A stretch of DNA of 25,116 nt, taken from positions 1 to 25,116 of the forward strand of contig CAMLGF010000054.1 in NCBI GenBank assembly GCA_946479515.1, read 5' to 3'. The notes under the pieces were generated by a model. The model saw nothing but the letters and a program-made list of their open reading frames with translations, was not told the origin of the DNA and ran no database searches. Made by a program: the position numbers and the translations under genes. Shown piece after piece: positions 1 to 8,500 of this stretch (position 1 is the first letter of the stretch; each line of letters starts with the position of its first letter). The stretch is from an uncultured Pseudomonadota bacterium. GTDB taxonomy: Bacteria; Pseudomonadota; Gammaproteobacteria; Steroidobacterales; Steroidobacteraceae.

Positions 1-29
1 GCGCAGGTCACATCAAACCGCGCTCGAAA

Positions 30-351
30 TGGTGGGCCTGCTTGGATTCGAACCAAGGACCAAGGGATTCACGTTCTCCGAAAGGTTTCCCTTCCGCGTG
101 GACTATCTCTTCACCCGCGGCAGCTCTAACTACCGGTAGGGTGCGGGACGCTCTAGCCTGTCATCAAGGGCGCTCGAGCCCTCAGGTAGTCTCTGCACCT
201 TCCGGGGCTGCAGCCCCGGCTTGGCTCAGGATCGCCATGCGTGCCGGGCACGCGAAGGTTTCCCTGAATTCATCCCGTCCACTGCGCGCGTTTCCGCGCG
301 CAGGCACCTATATAGATGAGTCCCCTGCACTAACCGCTGTGCTACAGGCCC
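30..351 (-). tRNA. trnI: tRNA-Ile(CAU), split by a group I intron
   Basis: Read on the minus strand, this is a canonical 76-nt tRNA once 246 nt are removed from the anticodon loop. The acceptor arms GGGCCTG (351-345) and CAGGCCC (40-34) pair perfectly, followed by discriminator A and an encoded CCA at 32-30. The D stem is GCAC/GTGC, the anticodon stem GGGGA/TCCCT with one G-T pair, and the T arm CTTGG-TTCGAAT-CCAAG. The 5' exon is 351-316 (36 nt, ending in anticodon CAT at tRNA positions 34-36) and the 3' exon is 69-30 (40 nt). A CAU anticodon may be Met or lysidine-modified Ile2. The body resembles bacterial tRNA-Ile2 (GGTTA, AGGxGACTCAT, TTGGTC) more than elongator or initiator Met, so Ile2 is preferred. 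A TACAAT box at 368-363 could be its -10. Confidence 0.9.
70..315 (-). ncRNA. Group I self-splicing intron (Azoarcus-like, IC3-type) in tRNA-Ile(CAU)
   Basis: The intron lies exactly between tRNA positions 36 and 37. It follows the T of CAT and ends with the obligatory G at 70. The core elements are visible. An internal guide GUG pairs with exon CAU, leaving a U-G wobble at the splice site. A P2-like hairpin closes on GCGCGCGGAAACGCGCGC. The P4 strands are TCAGG and CCTGA. The P7 strands are ACTA (in GCAGAGACTACC) and TAGT (in AGAGATAGTCC). P3 is CGGGA/TCCCG, and a P9 hairpin stands near the 3' end. The order and spelling (GTGCCTGCGC, GGGAAACCTT, GAGCCAAG, AGAGACTA, ATAGTCC) closely follow what I recall of the Azoarcus tRNA-Ile intron. 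No homing endonuclease ORF is present, as expected for an intron this small. Splicing activity is inferred, not shown. Confidence 0.9.
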
Positions 352-389
352 GACCGGGCGCGATTGTACATAGCAGCGTCAAATCCGGC

Positions 390-418
390 TTGCCTTCAGA
401 GTGATATCACTTTAGTAT
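390..418 (+). promoter_or_regulatory. Candidate sigma-70 promoter of the SPFH operon with a palindrome in its spacer
   Basis: TTGCCT at 390-395 and TAGTAT at 413-418 are separated by 17 bp, which fits a sigma-70 promoter reading into the gene at 458. The spacer holds a perfect 12-bp palindrome, AGTGATATCACT (400-411). This is a good place for a repressor, but none is demonstrated. Confidence 0.5.
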
Positions 419-457
419 CGTTTGCGAGTTCCGACAACGCACACGAACGAGGCAGTC

Positions 458-1327
458 ATGAAAACGCCGGGCGTCACCGAAGAGGTCCAGTTCAAGAGTT
501 CGAGCGGCTATGCCGCCTTGGTCTTCGCGCTCATCGCACTGCTGCTGATTCCGGGCGGTGCGTTCATGCGAATGCCGCTGGTGAGCGTGCTGGCGGTCAT
601 TGCGCTCATCGTGCTGGTGAAGGGCGTGTACATGCTGCAGCCGAACCAGTCGGCGCTGCTGATGCTGTTCGGCGAGTACCGCGGCACGGACTACGCCACC
701 GGCCTGCGCTGGGCGAACCCGTTCATGAACAAGACCAAGGTCAGCCTGCGCCTGCGCAACTTCAACAGCGAAAAACTCAAGGTGAACGACAAGCGCGGCA
801 ACCCGATCGAGATCGCGGCGGCGGTGGTCTGGCGCGTCGACAACACGGCACGCGCGGTGCTCGACATCGATCATTACGAGCAGTACGTCCCCATCCAGGC
901 GGAGGCGGCGCTGCGCCATCTCGCCAACGAATACGCCTACGACCACGTGGATGACGACGGCACGGAACTGACGTTGCGCGCCGGCGGCGACGAGCTCATC
1001 GGCAAGTTGAAGCGCGAGCTGCAGGAGCGCTTCGAGAAAGCGGGCCTCATGGTGGAGGACGCGCGCCTCACGCACCTGGCCTACGCGCCGGAAATCGCGG
1101 GCGCCATGCTGCGGCGACAGCAGGCGGAGGCGGTGATCGGCGCACGCAAGCAGATCGTGGCCGGCGCCGTGGGCATGGTGGAGATGGCCCTGCAGGGCCT
1201 CACCGAGCGCGGCGTGGTGGATCTGGATCCGGAGCGCCGCGCGGCAATGGTCTCCAACCTGCTGGTGGTGCTGTGCGCCGAGACCGAGGCGCAGCCCGTG
1301 ATCAACGCCGGCACGCTATACGGTTGA
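458..1327 (+). CDS. SPFH/band-7 domain membrane protein
   Basis: A 289-residue protein of the SPFH (stomatin/prohibitin/flotillin/HflK) superfamily, whose members form membrane-bound oligomeric scaffolds. Two hydrophobic segments near residues 17-35 and 41-58 anchor the N-terminus. The SPFH fold follows from the [18 protein letters not shown] strand region and the GLRWANPF motif typical of this family, and an Ala/Glu-rich helical region with the [13 protein letters not shown] pattern follows. The ATG at 458 is preferred over an in-frame TTG at 422 because GAGG lies about 7 nt upstream and the hydrophobic anchor then falls near the N-terminus. A small Arc-like gene begins 10 bp after the stop, and the pair is probably one operon. 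Its substrate or partner cannot be read from the sequence. Confidence 0.85.
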   Translation: MKTPGVTEEVQFKSSSGYAALVFALIALLLIPGGAFMRMPLVSVLAVIALIVLVKGVYMLQPNQSALLMLFGEYRGTDYATGLRWANPFMNKTKVSLRLRNFNSEKLKVNDKRGNPIEIAAAVVWRVDNTARAVLDIDHYEQYVPIQAEAALRHLANEYAYDHVDDDGTELTLRAGGDELIGKLKRELQERFEKAGLMVEDARLTHLAYAPEIAGAMLRRQQAEAVIGARKQIVAGAVGMVEMALQGLTERGVVDLDPERRAAMVSNLLVVLCAETEAQPVINAGTLYG

Positions 1328-1337
1328 AGCGGCGGCG

Positions 1338-1541
1338 ATGAGCGAGCCGCCAAACCGCAAGGCCTTCCTGCTGCGCCTCGATCCGGCGGTCGCCGCGGCG
1401 ATCGAGGCGATGGCGGCGCAGGAGCTGCGCAGCGTGAACGGCCAGATCGAGTGGCTGCTGCGCGAGGCGCTGGCCAAGCGCGGCCGGGCGGTCAGCTCGG
1501 TGATGCGCACGAATGCACGCCGTCCCAAGGACGACAAGTAG
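1338..1541 (+). CDS. Arc-family ribbon-helix-helix DNA-binding protein
   Basis: A 67-residue basic protein. KAFLLRLDP (8-16) reads as the DNA-contacting beta strand, followed by two helices (AVAAAIEAMAAQEL and SVNGQIEWLLREALAKRG). This is the Arc/MetJ ribbon-helix-helix arrangement, with the characteristic S-VNGQIEWLLREAL pattern. Such proteins bind short palindromes as dimers. It follows the SPFH gene by 10 bp with only a weak ribosome site, so it is likely translated from the same mRNA. It may act as a local autoregulator, and the palindrome at 400-411 is a candidate target, though this is inference. The last 15 residues are basic and probably disordered. Its TAG stop abuts the stop codon of the convergent gene without any gap. 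Confidence 0.8.
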   Translation: MSEPPNRKAFLLRLDPAVAAAIEAMAAQELRSVNGQIEWLLREALAKRGRAVSSVMRTNARRPKDDK

Positions 1542-3212
1542 CTAGCCCGGCGAATCAGCCGCGCCGCCGAAGTCACGGCAGCTCTCGTCGGCCGCCGTGG
1601 CGCCGCCGGATTTGCCGCAGGCCGCGAGTACCTGGCCACGGAACTTCGCGACCACGGCATGGCGCCCCGGATCCGTGCTCCAGTTCGCGAGCGCGGCATC
1701 GAGTCTGGCCAGCCGTGAGAGCGTGCGGCGATGGACCCGGTTCGGACCGTCGAGCTCGGCGAGCACTTCGGCGCCCACCTTCTCGATGGTGGCGGTGTCG
1801 TCGGGGGTCATGCGCAACAGTCCATCGAGATAGTTGTAGCCCCACTGGAAGCGCGAGGCGGGGCCCTTGGCCTGGTGATACGCCCGGGCGAGCAACTCGA
1901 GCGCGCGCTGCTGATGGCCGAGGTGCTCCTCGACGTCCGCGAGGTCGCCCAGATAGTAGTGAGGCGTGTTCGAGGTCTGGGCTTCCTGCGCCAGCAGGTC
2001 GCGCGCCCGCGGCCAGTCGTCGAGCGCGATGTAGATATTGATGGCCGAATTCACGACACCGGCACGCACGTATGGCTCCATCTTCGCATCGAGCATCTTC
2101 GCCGCGGTGGCGAGCGCGACGCTGCGCACGTCCGTGGGGGTCTTGCCGTCCGGAGCATAGGCCTGGGCCACGCGGACCTTGAGCAGCTGCGCGGCAAGCT
2201 GATCGGCTGGCGCGAACTGGCTGCTGGCCGTCGCCGCATCCGCCACGCTCATGAGGCGTGCGCGCAACGCGGGCGCGATCTGCGGCAGCGTGCGGCGCGC
2301 TGCGAGGTAGAACTGCCTGGGCAAGCTGCGCAAGGCGTCGACATTGGCCATCGCGAGCTCGGTATCAGCCAGCATTTCATGCACTCGCAGGGTGAGCGCG
2401 GCGAGGGTCTGGTCCGCCTTGCCACCGGCATCGATGGCCTTCGCCTGCCGTTCGGCGGCACGGGCGGCGGCGAGCACGGGCAGGCGCGCGCGTTCTTTCG
2501 CGAGCTCGGGGGGACACAGCCGCGCGGCGTTCGCGAATGCGGTCTGCAATTGCGCGGGATCGAACACACCCTCGTCGTCGAGATCGAAGGCGTGATAGGC
2601 CAGCCGGCGGCAGTCGGCCGCGGCCAGCGGCGCCGCGGCTTTCACGGCGAGCGCAACCACGTCCTTTACGGGACGCATGTCGCCGAGCGCATCGTCGAGC
2701 ACGCCGGCGTACAACGTCAGGTCCATGTTGCCGGCGATGCGGGTGATCTCGGTGCGGTCGGGCTTGAACACCACCACGGTCGGATAGCCGGTGACGCGAA
2801 ACACGTCACCCCACTTCTGCGCGTCGGGCAGATCGCCGTCGAGATACACGGCGACGAACAGCCGGGATTTCTCGATGAAATCCGGCCGACTGAACACCGC
2901 CGACTTCAGCTGCTTGCACGGCGGGCACCACTGCGCGCCCCAGTACAACATCACGGGCTTGTTGGCGCGCTGCGCGGCGGCGAACGCGGCATCCACGTCG
3001 CCCTTGAACCAGTCGATGCCGGGCGCATCGGCATGCACCTTCGCGAGCAGCTCGGCGCTGGGTGTCGAAGCCGCGCGGGCCCGAGTCGCATCGACCGTGG
3101 GCGCTGGCATCGGGTCCTTCTTCTTGTCGCATCCACCGAGCAGCGCCGCGCACAGCGCGATCGCGAGCATCGGGATGGTGGCACTCAGAGTAAGGGAGAG
3201 CCGGTGACGCAT
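1542..3212 (-). CDS. Thioredoxin-fold lipoprotein with long helical C-terminal region
   Basis: A 556-residue protein from the ATG at 3212. That start gives a proper lipoprotein signal: MRHR, a hydrophobic core and lipobox LGGC with Cys28. An in-frame ATG 13 codons upstream adds only a basic stretch. After a Lys/Pro-rich linker comes a thioredoxin fold (about residues 66-190) with active site W95-C96-P-P-C99-K and a cis-proline segment GYPTVVVF. Residues beyond about 200 form an alanine-rich all-helical region resembling a TPR-like solenoid (for example YHQAKGPASRFQWGYNYLDG). It is probably a periplasmic membrane-attached disulfide reductase or chaperone related to the DUF255/TrxA-like lipoproteins. 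The substrate is unknown. It is divergent from the PhoX-family gene, with 53 bp between the two starts. Confidence 0.8.
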   Translation of the reverse strand: MRHRLSLTLSATIPMLAIALCAALLGGCDKKKDPMPAPTVDATRARAASTPSAELLAKVHADAPGIDWFKGDVDAAFAAAQRANKPVMLYWGAQWCPPCKQLKSAVFSRPDFIEKSRLFVAVYLDGDLPDAQKWGDVFRVTGYPTVVVFKPDRTEITRIAGNMDLTLYAGVLDDALGDMRPVKDVVALAVKAAAPLAAADCRRLAYHAFDLDDEGVFDPAQLQTAFANAARLCPPELAKERARLPVLAAARAAERQAKAIDAGGKADQTLAALTLRVHEMLADTELAMANVDALRSLPRQFYLAARRTLPQIAPALRARLMSVADAATASSQFAPADQLAAQLLKVRVAQAYAPDGKTPTDVRSVALATAAKMLDAKMEPYVRAGVVNSAINIYIALDDWPRARDLLAQEAQTSNTPHYYLGDLADVEEHLGHQQRALELLARAYHQAKGPASRFQWGYNYLDGLLRMTPDDTATIEKVGAEVLAELDGPNRVHRRTLSRLARLDAALANWSTDPGRHAVVAKFRGQVLAACGKSGGATAADESCRDFGGAADSPG

Positions 3213-3265
3213 TTGTAATCCGCTCCGCGCTAGGCGTCGAAAGAGGCCCACGTTAGCATGCGGTC

Positions 3266-5275
3266 ATGGCAAAACGACCCAGCTTCGACGCCGTGCTGGC
3301 CGCGAATCTGTCGCGCCGCACCGTGCTCACCACCGCGGCCGCGACCGCGGGCCTGGCCGCGTGTGCGCATTTTCCGACGGAACCACGCGTGCAGGGCGGC
3401 GCGGGCGCGTTCAAGAGCGTCGCGCCGCAGAACTCGGACGCATTGGTCATCGCCGATGGCTATCGGCAGAACATCGTGGCGCGCTGGGGCGACAGCCTGG
3501 TCGCGGGCACCGAAGATTTCGATACGCGCCGCCTGTTGCAGGCCAGCTGGCTGAGCTCCGGCGAAGTCGCGGCGCAGGAGCGCCGCTTCGGCACCAATGC
3601 CGATGCCGTGGGCTATTTTCCGCAGCGCCCGGGCCGCGCCGCGCGCGGGCTGGTCTGCGTGAATCACGAGTACTTGAGCGGCGAATTGATGTGGCCCGAT
3701 CACGATGGCGGGAACATGAAGCGCGCCGCCGCGCAGGCCTGGTTCGAGAAGCATCCGGATGCCACGGCATTCATGCAGGCGGCCCACGGCGTGAGCGTCC
3801 TGCAGCTGCAACGCGGGCGCGACGGCTGGTCGCGCGATCTCGCCTCGCCCAACAACCGCCGCATCACCGCGCGCACGCCCATGCACATCCACGGCCCGGC
3901 GCGCGGCCATGTCCTGATGCGCACCCACGCCGATCCCACCGGCACACGGGTGCTCGGCACATTCGCCAACTGTTCGGCCGGCAAGACGCCGTGGGGCACG
4001 TATCTCACCTCCGAGGAAAACGTCGACGATTATTTCGCGGGCGCCGCGGTCAATGCCGACACGCGCCGGCCCGATCTGCGCGAGGCGCTGCGCCGCTTTC
4101 CGCTGCGCGATCAGCCGTTCTATCACTGGGACCTGCAGGATGCGCGCTTCGATTCGGCGGCCGAACCGCACGAGTTCTTCCGCTTCGGCTGGATGGTGGA
4201 GATCGACCCGCACGATCCGCAATCCGTGCCGCGCAAGCGAACCGCGCTCGGCCGCATGCAGCACGAGGGCGCCAACACGCACGTCGGACGCAGCTGTCAC
4301 GTGGCCGCGTACATGGGCGACGACGAGAAGTTCGAGTACATCTACAAGTTCGTGACCCGCGGCACGTTCGACCCGAAGCATCCGGCGGCGAACCGAGACC
4401 TGCTCGACGAGGGCACGCTGTACTGCGCGCGCTTCGATGCGGACGGCACCGGCGAGTGGTTGCCGCTGGTGCACGACGAGAACGGCCCGCTCAACTCAAC
4501 GGCCGGCTTCGCGGACCAGGGCGATGTGGTCATCAAGGTGCGCGCCGCCGCCGACCTGCTCGGCGCCACGCCCATGGATCGCCCCGAGGACGTGGAAGTG
4601 AGTCCGCTCACCGGCCGCATCTACATCCCGTGCACCAAGACGCGCGAACGTGGCGGCTCGGGCGACACCAACTGGTTCGGCCGGCGCGTGGACATCGGCA
4701 CCAACCCGGCGAATCCGCGCGCCGACAATCGCTACGGCCACATCATCGAGATCGCCGAGACCGGCGACGACGTGCGCGCCACGCGCTTCACCTGGAGCGT
4801 ATTCCTGCTGGCGGGCGACCCGGCCGCGGGCAGTTACATCGTCGATGCGCGCGAGATCGCACGCCGTTGCGCCGAGAGTAGCTTGACGGGCGACCACACC
4901 TACTTCGCCGGGTATCCCGACGCGGCCGGGCTCAGCCCGATCCAGTGCCCCGACAATCTCGGCATCGATCCGCAAGGCCGGCTGTGGATCGTCACCGACA
5001 GCGACAACCGCGACCACCCCAACAATGGCTGCTTCGTCGTGCCGACCAGCGGTCCACAGCGCGGCCTGCTGAAGCAGCTGGCCAGCGGCCCGAACGGCTG
5101 CGAGGTCTGCGGCTGCGAGTTCACGCCGGACGGGCGCACGCTGTTCCTCACCATTCAACATCCCGGCGAGGGCGGCAGACTGACCCATCCCATCAGCCAC
5201 TGGCCGGATGGCGCCGGGCTCCCCGCCCGCGCCGCGCTCGTGGCGATCGAGCGTGAGGACGGCGACCCCGTTTGA
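3266..5275 (+). CDS. PhoX-family protein (DUF839), Tat-exported
   Basis: A 669-residue protein. The N-terminus has a twin-arginine motif, S-R-R-T-V-L (residues 16-21), then an alanine-rich hydrophobic stretch ending in LAAC, so it may be a Tat-exported lipoprotein. The body matches the PhoX/DUF839 family: GLVCVNHEYLSGELMWPD, NCSAGKTPWGTYLTSEEN, GRMQHEGANTHVGRSCHVAAYMGDD, PMDRPEDVEV, GRIYIPCTKT and NLGIDPQGRLWIVTDSDN are landmark segments in their usual order. Characterised PhoX enzymes are calcium- and iron-dependent alkaline phosphatases that release phosphate in the periplasm. Family membership is clear, but alkaline phosphatase activity is inferred. No convincing Pho box was seen in the 53-bp upstream gap. 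Confidence 0.88.
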   Translation: MAKRPSFDAVLAANLSRRTVLTTAAATAGLAACAHFPTEPRVQGGAGAFKSVAPQNSDALVIADGYRQNIVARWGDSLVAGTEDFDTRRLLQASWLSSGEVAAQERRFGTNADAVGYFPQRPGRAARGLVCVNHEYLSGELMWPDHDGGNMKRAAAQAWFEKHPDATAFMQAAHGVSVLQLQRGRDGWSRDLASPNNRRITARTPMHIHGPARGHVLMRTHADPTGTRVLGTFANCSAGKTPWGTYLTSEENVDDYFAGAAVNADTRRPDLREALRRFPLRDQPFYHWDLQDARFDSAAEPHEFFRFGWMVEIDPHDPQSVPRKRTALGRMQHEGANTHVGRSCHVAAYMGDDEKFEYIYKFVTRGTFDPKHPAANRDLLDEGTLYCARFDADGTGEWLPLVHDENGPLNSTAGFADQGDVVIKVRAAADLLGATPMDRPEDVEVSPLTGRIYIPCTKTRERGGSGDTNWFGRRVDIGTNPANPRADNRYGHIIEIAETGDDVRATRFTWSVFLLAGDPAAGSYIVDAREIARRCAESSLTGDHTYFAGYPDAAGLSPIQCPDNLGIDPQGRLWIVTDSDNRDHPNNGCFVVPTSGPQRGLLKQLASGPNGCEVCGCEFTPDGRTLFLTIQHPGEGGRLTHPISHWPDGAGLPARAALVAIEREDGDPV

Positions 5276-5293
5276 CAGATGCGCGGATTATTT

Positions 5294-5316
5294 GGGACAG
5301 AATTCAAATCTGACCC
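5294..5316. repeat. 23-bp imperfect palindrome downstream of the PhoX-family gene
   Basis: Matching arms GGG-CAGA-TT and AA-TCTG-CCC surround a central C and are broken by two symmetric A/A mismatches. It lies 19 bp after the PhoX-family stop. Sequences of this GGGxCAGAxTT type occur as dispersed palindromes in related genomes, from memory. It might be a transcription end or a small dispersed repeat unit. Confidence 0.4.
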
Positions 5317-5381
5317 ACCTGGCTCTGTCGCCGCTGTTTCGTTCAGGTGATATTCAATCGAGCCTTCATAGAGTTCGAGCC

Positions 5382-5933
5382 ATGAACAACAGGTCTGTGC
5401 TCCGCATCCTCGCCACCGCCGCGCTGCTCAGTTCGCTGGGTGGTTGCGCCAGCCTCTCCAAGAGCGAATGCCTCAACGCCAACTGGGAAGACATCGGCGT
5501 TCGCGACGGCGCCAACGGCCAGCCCGAGGAATATCTCATCCAGCACTCCACCGCCTGTGCAAAGGTGAACGTTGTGCCCGATCGCGGCGCCTGGCTGCAC
5601 GGCCGCGAGCAGGGCCTCGAGCGCTACTGCCAGCCGCACCGCGTGTACGGCATCGGCGAATACGGCGGCGGCTTCGATGCCGGCATCTGCCGCAACTTCG
5701 ACCAGGAGCGCCTGGTCGATGCGTACGAGAAAGGCCGCGAGGTGAATCGCCGCACCGGCATCCTCAACGGCATCGACGCCGAGCTGCGCGACATCCGCAC
5801 CAAGCTCGAGGACAAGGAGCTGGAGAAGAAGGAGCGCGAGCGCCTCGCGTACCGGCTGGGCCAGCTCGAGTACGAGCGCGTGGATGCCGAGCGCGATCTG
5901 GATCATGCGCGCCGCCGCGCGCGCGATCTGTAG
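5382..5933 (+). CDS. DUF2799 family lipoprotein
   Basis: A 183-residue lipoprotein. The ATG at 5382 gives a short signal peptide (MNNRSVLRIL, then a hydrophobic run) ending in lipobox LGGC, so an upstream in-frame extension to 5208 is rejected. The mature part carries the DUF2799 pattern: SKSECLNANWEDIGVRDG, HSTACAKVNVVPDRGAWLHG, GLERYCQP and a conserved cysteine in GICRNFDQERLVDAYEKG. The C-terminal 55 residues are a highly charged, heptad-like helix (LRDIRTKLEDKELEKKER and onward) that should form a coiled coil. The function of the family is unknown; this is probably an outer-membrane or periplasmic anchored protein. Confidence 0.82.
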   Translation: MNNRSVLRILATAALLSSLGGCASLSKSECLNANWEDIGVRDGANGQPEEYLIQHSTACAKVNVVPDRGAWLHGREQGLERYCQPHRVYGIGEYGGGFDAGICRNFDQERLVDAYEKGREVNRRTGILNGIDAELRDIRTKLEDKELEKKERERLAYRLGQLEYERVDAERDLDHARRRARDL

Positions 5934-5945
5934 TCGCGACCGGTC

Positions 5946-8465
5946 TCAGGCCCGCGGCTTGGCGCGGCGGGTGGGCTCGGCCTCGAGCGGATTCTCCGGC
6001 CAGTAGTGCCGCGGATAGCGGCCGCGCATGTCCTTGCGCACGTCGAGATAGGCGTTCTTCCAGAAGCTGGCGAGATCGCGCGTCACCTGCAGGGGCCGGC
6101 GCGCAGGCGACAGTAGTTCGAAGGTAACCGGCACCGCGCCGCCGCCGATGCGCGGTGTGGCCGCGAGCCCGAACACTTCCTGCATGCGCATGGAGGCGAT
6201 GGGCGCGTTGTCGCTGAGGTAGTCGATGCGGGCGCGCGTGCCGGTGGGCAGCGCGACGTGCGTCGGCGCCAGCTCGTCGAGCCGCCGCTGGCGCTCGTAG
6301 CCGACATGCGCCTGCAGCGCCTCGAGCAGCGGCACGCGGTTGAGCTGCGTGCGCCGGGTCACGCCGGCGATGAAGGGCTCGAGCCAGGAGAGATCCGCCG
6401 CCAGCGCCTGGCGCGACAGGTCGGGCCAGCCAGCCACGTCCTTGCGATCGAGCCGGCGCACGAATTCGCTGCGCGCCACGAAGTTGCGCGTGTCGTCATC
6501 CCAGGGAAGCGCGTCGATGCCCAGCGAACGGATGCCCTCCAGCATGGCGGCCGCGCTGGCCGCGCGCGCGGCATCCGGCAGCGGCTTCTCCTCGATCACC
6601 AGCGCGTCAAGGCGCACCACTCGCCGCGCCACCACGGCTTCGGTGCGTTCGTCCCAGGCGAGCTCGTCGGCGCGTACGAGTTGCGTCGCGAAGTGCTCGA
6701 GCAGGGCCTCCCGCGACACGGGCGCGGCGAGCTGGATGCGCGCCTCCCGCTCCCGGTCGTCGAGGTCCACGGCGACGATGAACTCCGCGCGCGCCACGGA
6801 TTCCGCGCTGGCGAACACGGCGCCGCGGCCGTTGCTGAGCAGGTAGCGCGCGTCCGCGCCGGCGCGGCGCCGCGCGATGCGGTCGGGATAGGCCATCGCC
6901 AACAACACGCCGGGCTCGACGGGCGAGTCCGCGCCGTCGCCGGACACACCAAGCTGCTGCTCGAACTGGCGCCGCGCGCGGCGCACGCGTTCCAGCGCAG
7001 CGCGTTCGACCTGCGCCGAGCCCTTGCGCAGCAGATCGAGCCGCGTGCGCACGTCGCTGTCGCGCGGTCCGCCGCCGGCGCGCAGCAGGTCGCGATCCGA
7101 GAGCAGCGCGGCGATCTCGGCCGCCAGCGGGCCGGCGCCGAGGTCGCGCGACTTCAACAACATGTGTGCCAGGCGCGGATGCGCGGGGAACTGCTGCATG
7201 GCGCGGCCGTGCGCCGTGACCTTGCCGGCGGCATCCAGCGCACCCAGCCGGCGCAGCAGATCGCGCGCGCTCGCCAGCGTTGCGGCCGGCGGCGCATCCA
7301 GCCACCGCAGCGCGCCCGCCTCGGTGCCCCACACGGCAAGATCGAGGGCCAGCGGCGCGAGATCGGCGACCACGATTTCGGGCGGCGCGTACGCCGCGAG
7401 ACTGCGCTCCGCGCCCTCGCCCCACAGCCGATAGCAGACGCCCGGCGCCGTGCGCCCCGCGCGGCCGGCGCGTTGCTCCGCTGACGCGCGCGAGATGCGC
7501 TGCAGCTCGAGGCGGTTCATGCCACTCGACGGATCGAACAGGCTGCGCCGTTCGAGACCCGCGTCGATGACGACGCGCACGCCTTCGATGGTGAGACTGG
7601 TCTCGGCGATGTTGGTGGCGAGCACGATCTTGCGCCGGCCCGCGGGTGCGGGCTGCAGCGCGGCATCCTGCCCGCCGCCCGCGAGCTCGCCGTAGAGCGG
7701 GTGAACGTCCACCTCGCGGCCCACGAAATCGAGCATGCCCTGCACGCGGCGGATCTCGCCCGCCCCCGGCAGGAACACCAGAAGATCGCCCGGCGCCTCG
7801 GCCAGCGCGCGCTTGATGGCGCGCACCACCGCGAGCTCCGGCGACTCGCGCGGGCCCGGCGCCGGTGGCGCCGGCAGCAGCGGCAGGCCGGTGCCGAGAT
7901 ACTGCGTGGTCACGGGAAACATGCGGCCGGCCGCCGTGATCACGGGCGCGTCGCCTAACAACCGCGCCACCGCCGCGCCGTCCAGCGTGGCCGACATCAC
8001 CAGCAGGCGAAGGTCCGGCGCGAGGTTCTCCTGCGAGTCGAGCGCGAAAGCGAGCCCGGTGTCGGCGTGCAGGCTGCGTTCGTGGAACTCGTCGAACAGC
8101 ACTGCGCCCACGCCCTCGAGCGCGGGATCGCTCTGCAGCATGCGCGTGAACACGCCCTCGGTCACCACCTCGATGCGCGTGCGGCGGCCCACCCGCGTCT
8201 CCAGGCGCATGCGATAGCCCACCGTCTCGCCCGGCGCCTCGCCGAGCGTAGACGCCATGCGCGCCGCCACCGCGCGCGTGGCGAGCCGACGCGGCTCGAG
8301 CATGATGATCTTCCCGCCCCGCAACCACGGCTCGTCGAGCAAGGCAATCGGCACGACGGTGCTCTTGCCGGCGCCGGGCGGCGCATGCACCACGGCATTT
8401 CGCTGGCTCTGCAATGCCGCGCGCAGCGCGGGCAGCACTTCGTCGATGGGAAGTCCGGATTTCAC
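5946..8465 (-). CDS. hrpB: ATP-dependent helicase HrpB
   Basis: An 839-residue DEAH/RHA-type helicase of typical HrpB length. Walker A is PPGAGKST (residues 29-36), Walker B with the DEFH box is VLFDEFHERSL, motif III is VMSATLDG, and motif VI is QRAGRAGRTAPGVCYRLW. The C-terminus ends in the HrpB hallmark GRYPRHYWPENPLEAEPTRRAKPRA, part of the family-specific C-terminal domain. HrpB acts in the cytoplasm on RNA or DNA using ATP, and its physiological substrate is poorly known. The start codon is 35 bp from the divergently read metallopeptidase start. The stop is 12 bp from the convergent DUF2799 gene. Confidence 0.95.
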   Translation of the reverse strand: MKSGLPIDEVLPALRAALQSQRNAVVHAPPGAGKSTVVPIALLDEPWLRGGKIIMLEPRRLATRAVAARMASTLGEAPGETVGYRMRLETRVGRRTRIEVVTEGVFTRMLQSDPALEGVGAVLFDEFHERSLHADTGLAFALDSQENLAPDLRLLVMSATLDGAAVARLLGDAPVITAAGRMFPVTTQYLGTGLPLLPAPPAPGPRESPELAVVRAIKRALAEAPGDLLVFLPGAGEIRRVQGMLDFVGREVDVHPLYGELAGGGQDAALQPAPAGRRKIVLATNIAETSLTIEGVRVVIDAGLERRSLFDPSSGMNRLELQRISRASAEQRAGRAGRTAPGVCYRLWGEGAERSLAAYAPPEIVVADLAPLALDLAVWGTEAGALRWLDAPPAATLASARDLLRRLGALDAAGKVTAHGRAMQQFPAHPRLAHMLLKSRDLGAGPLAAEIAALLSDRDLLRAGGGPRDSDVRTRLDLLRKGSAQVERAALERVRRARRQFEQQLGVSGDGADSPVEPGVLLAMAYPDRIARRRAGADARYLLSNGRGAVFASAESVARAEFIVAVDLDDREREARIQLAAPVSREALLEHFATQLVRADELAWDERTEAVVARRVVRLDALVIEEKPLPDAARAASAAAMLEGIRSLGIDALPWDDDTRNFVARSEFVRRLDRKDVAGWPDLSRQALAADLSWLEPFIAGVTRRTQLNRVPLLEALQAHVGYERQRRLDELAPTHVALPTGTRARIDYLSDNAPIASMRMQEVFGLAATPRIGGGAVPVTFELLSPARRPLQVTRDLASFWKNAYLDVRKDMRGRYPRHYWPENPLEAEPTRRAKPRA

Positions 8466-8500
8466 TGGGCGCGCAGTGTACCTCTGCTAACATCCCGCGC

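Noticed and set aside
30..351. tRNA-Met instead of tRNA-Ile2
   Set aside because: The anticodon CAU permits both, but the stem sequences follow the tRNA-Ile2 pattern and the known intron site is in that tRNA. It cannot be excluded fully without a TilS identity check.
42..404. 120-codon open frame across the tRNA locus
   Set aside because: It lies antisense to the tRNA exons and group I intron, whose structure fully explains the sequence.
407..1075. 222-codon frame opposite the SPFH gene and many similar long antisense frames (for example opposite the PhoX-family, hrpB and DUF1800 genes)
   Set aside because: High-GC antisense shadows: Arg/His/Ala-rich, no domain, and the plus-strand or main-strand protein has a clear family.
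5272..5303. TTGACA at 5272-5277 as a promoter for the DUF2799 gene
   Set aside because: It spans the end of the PhoX-family coding region, and no acceptable -10 box follows at 16-18 bp.
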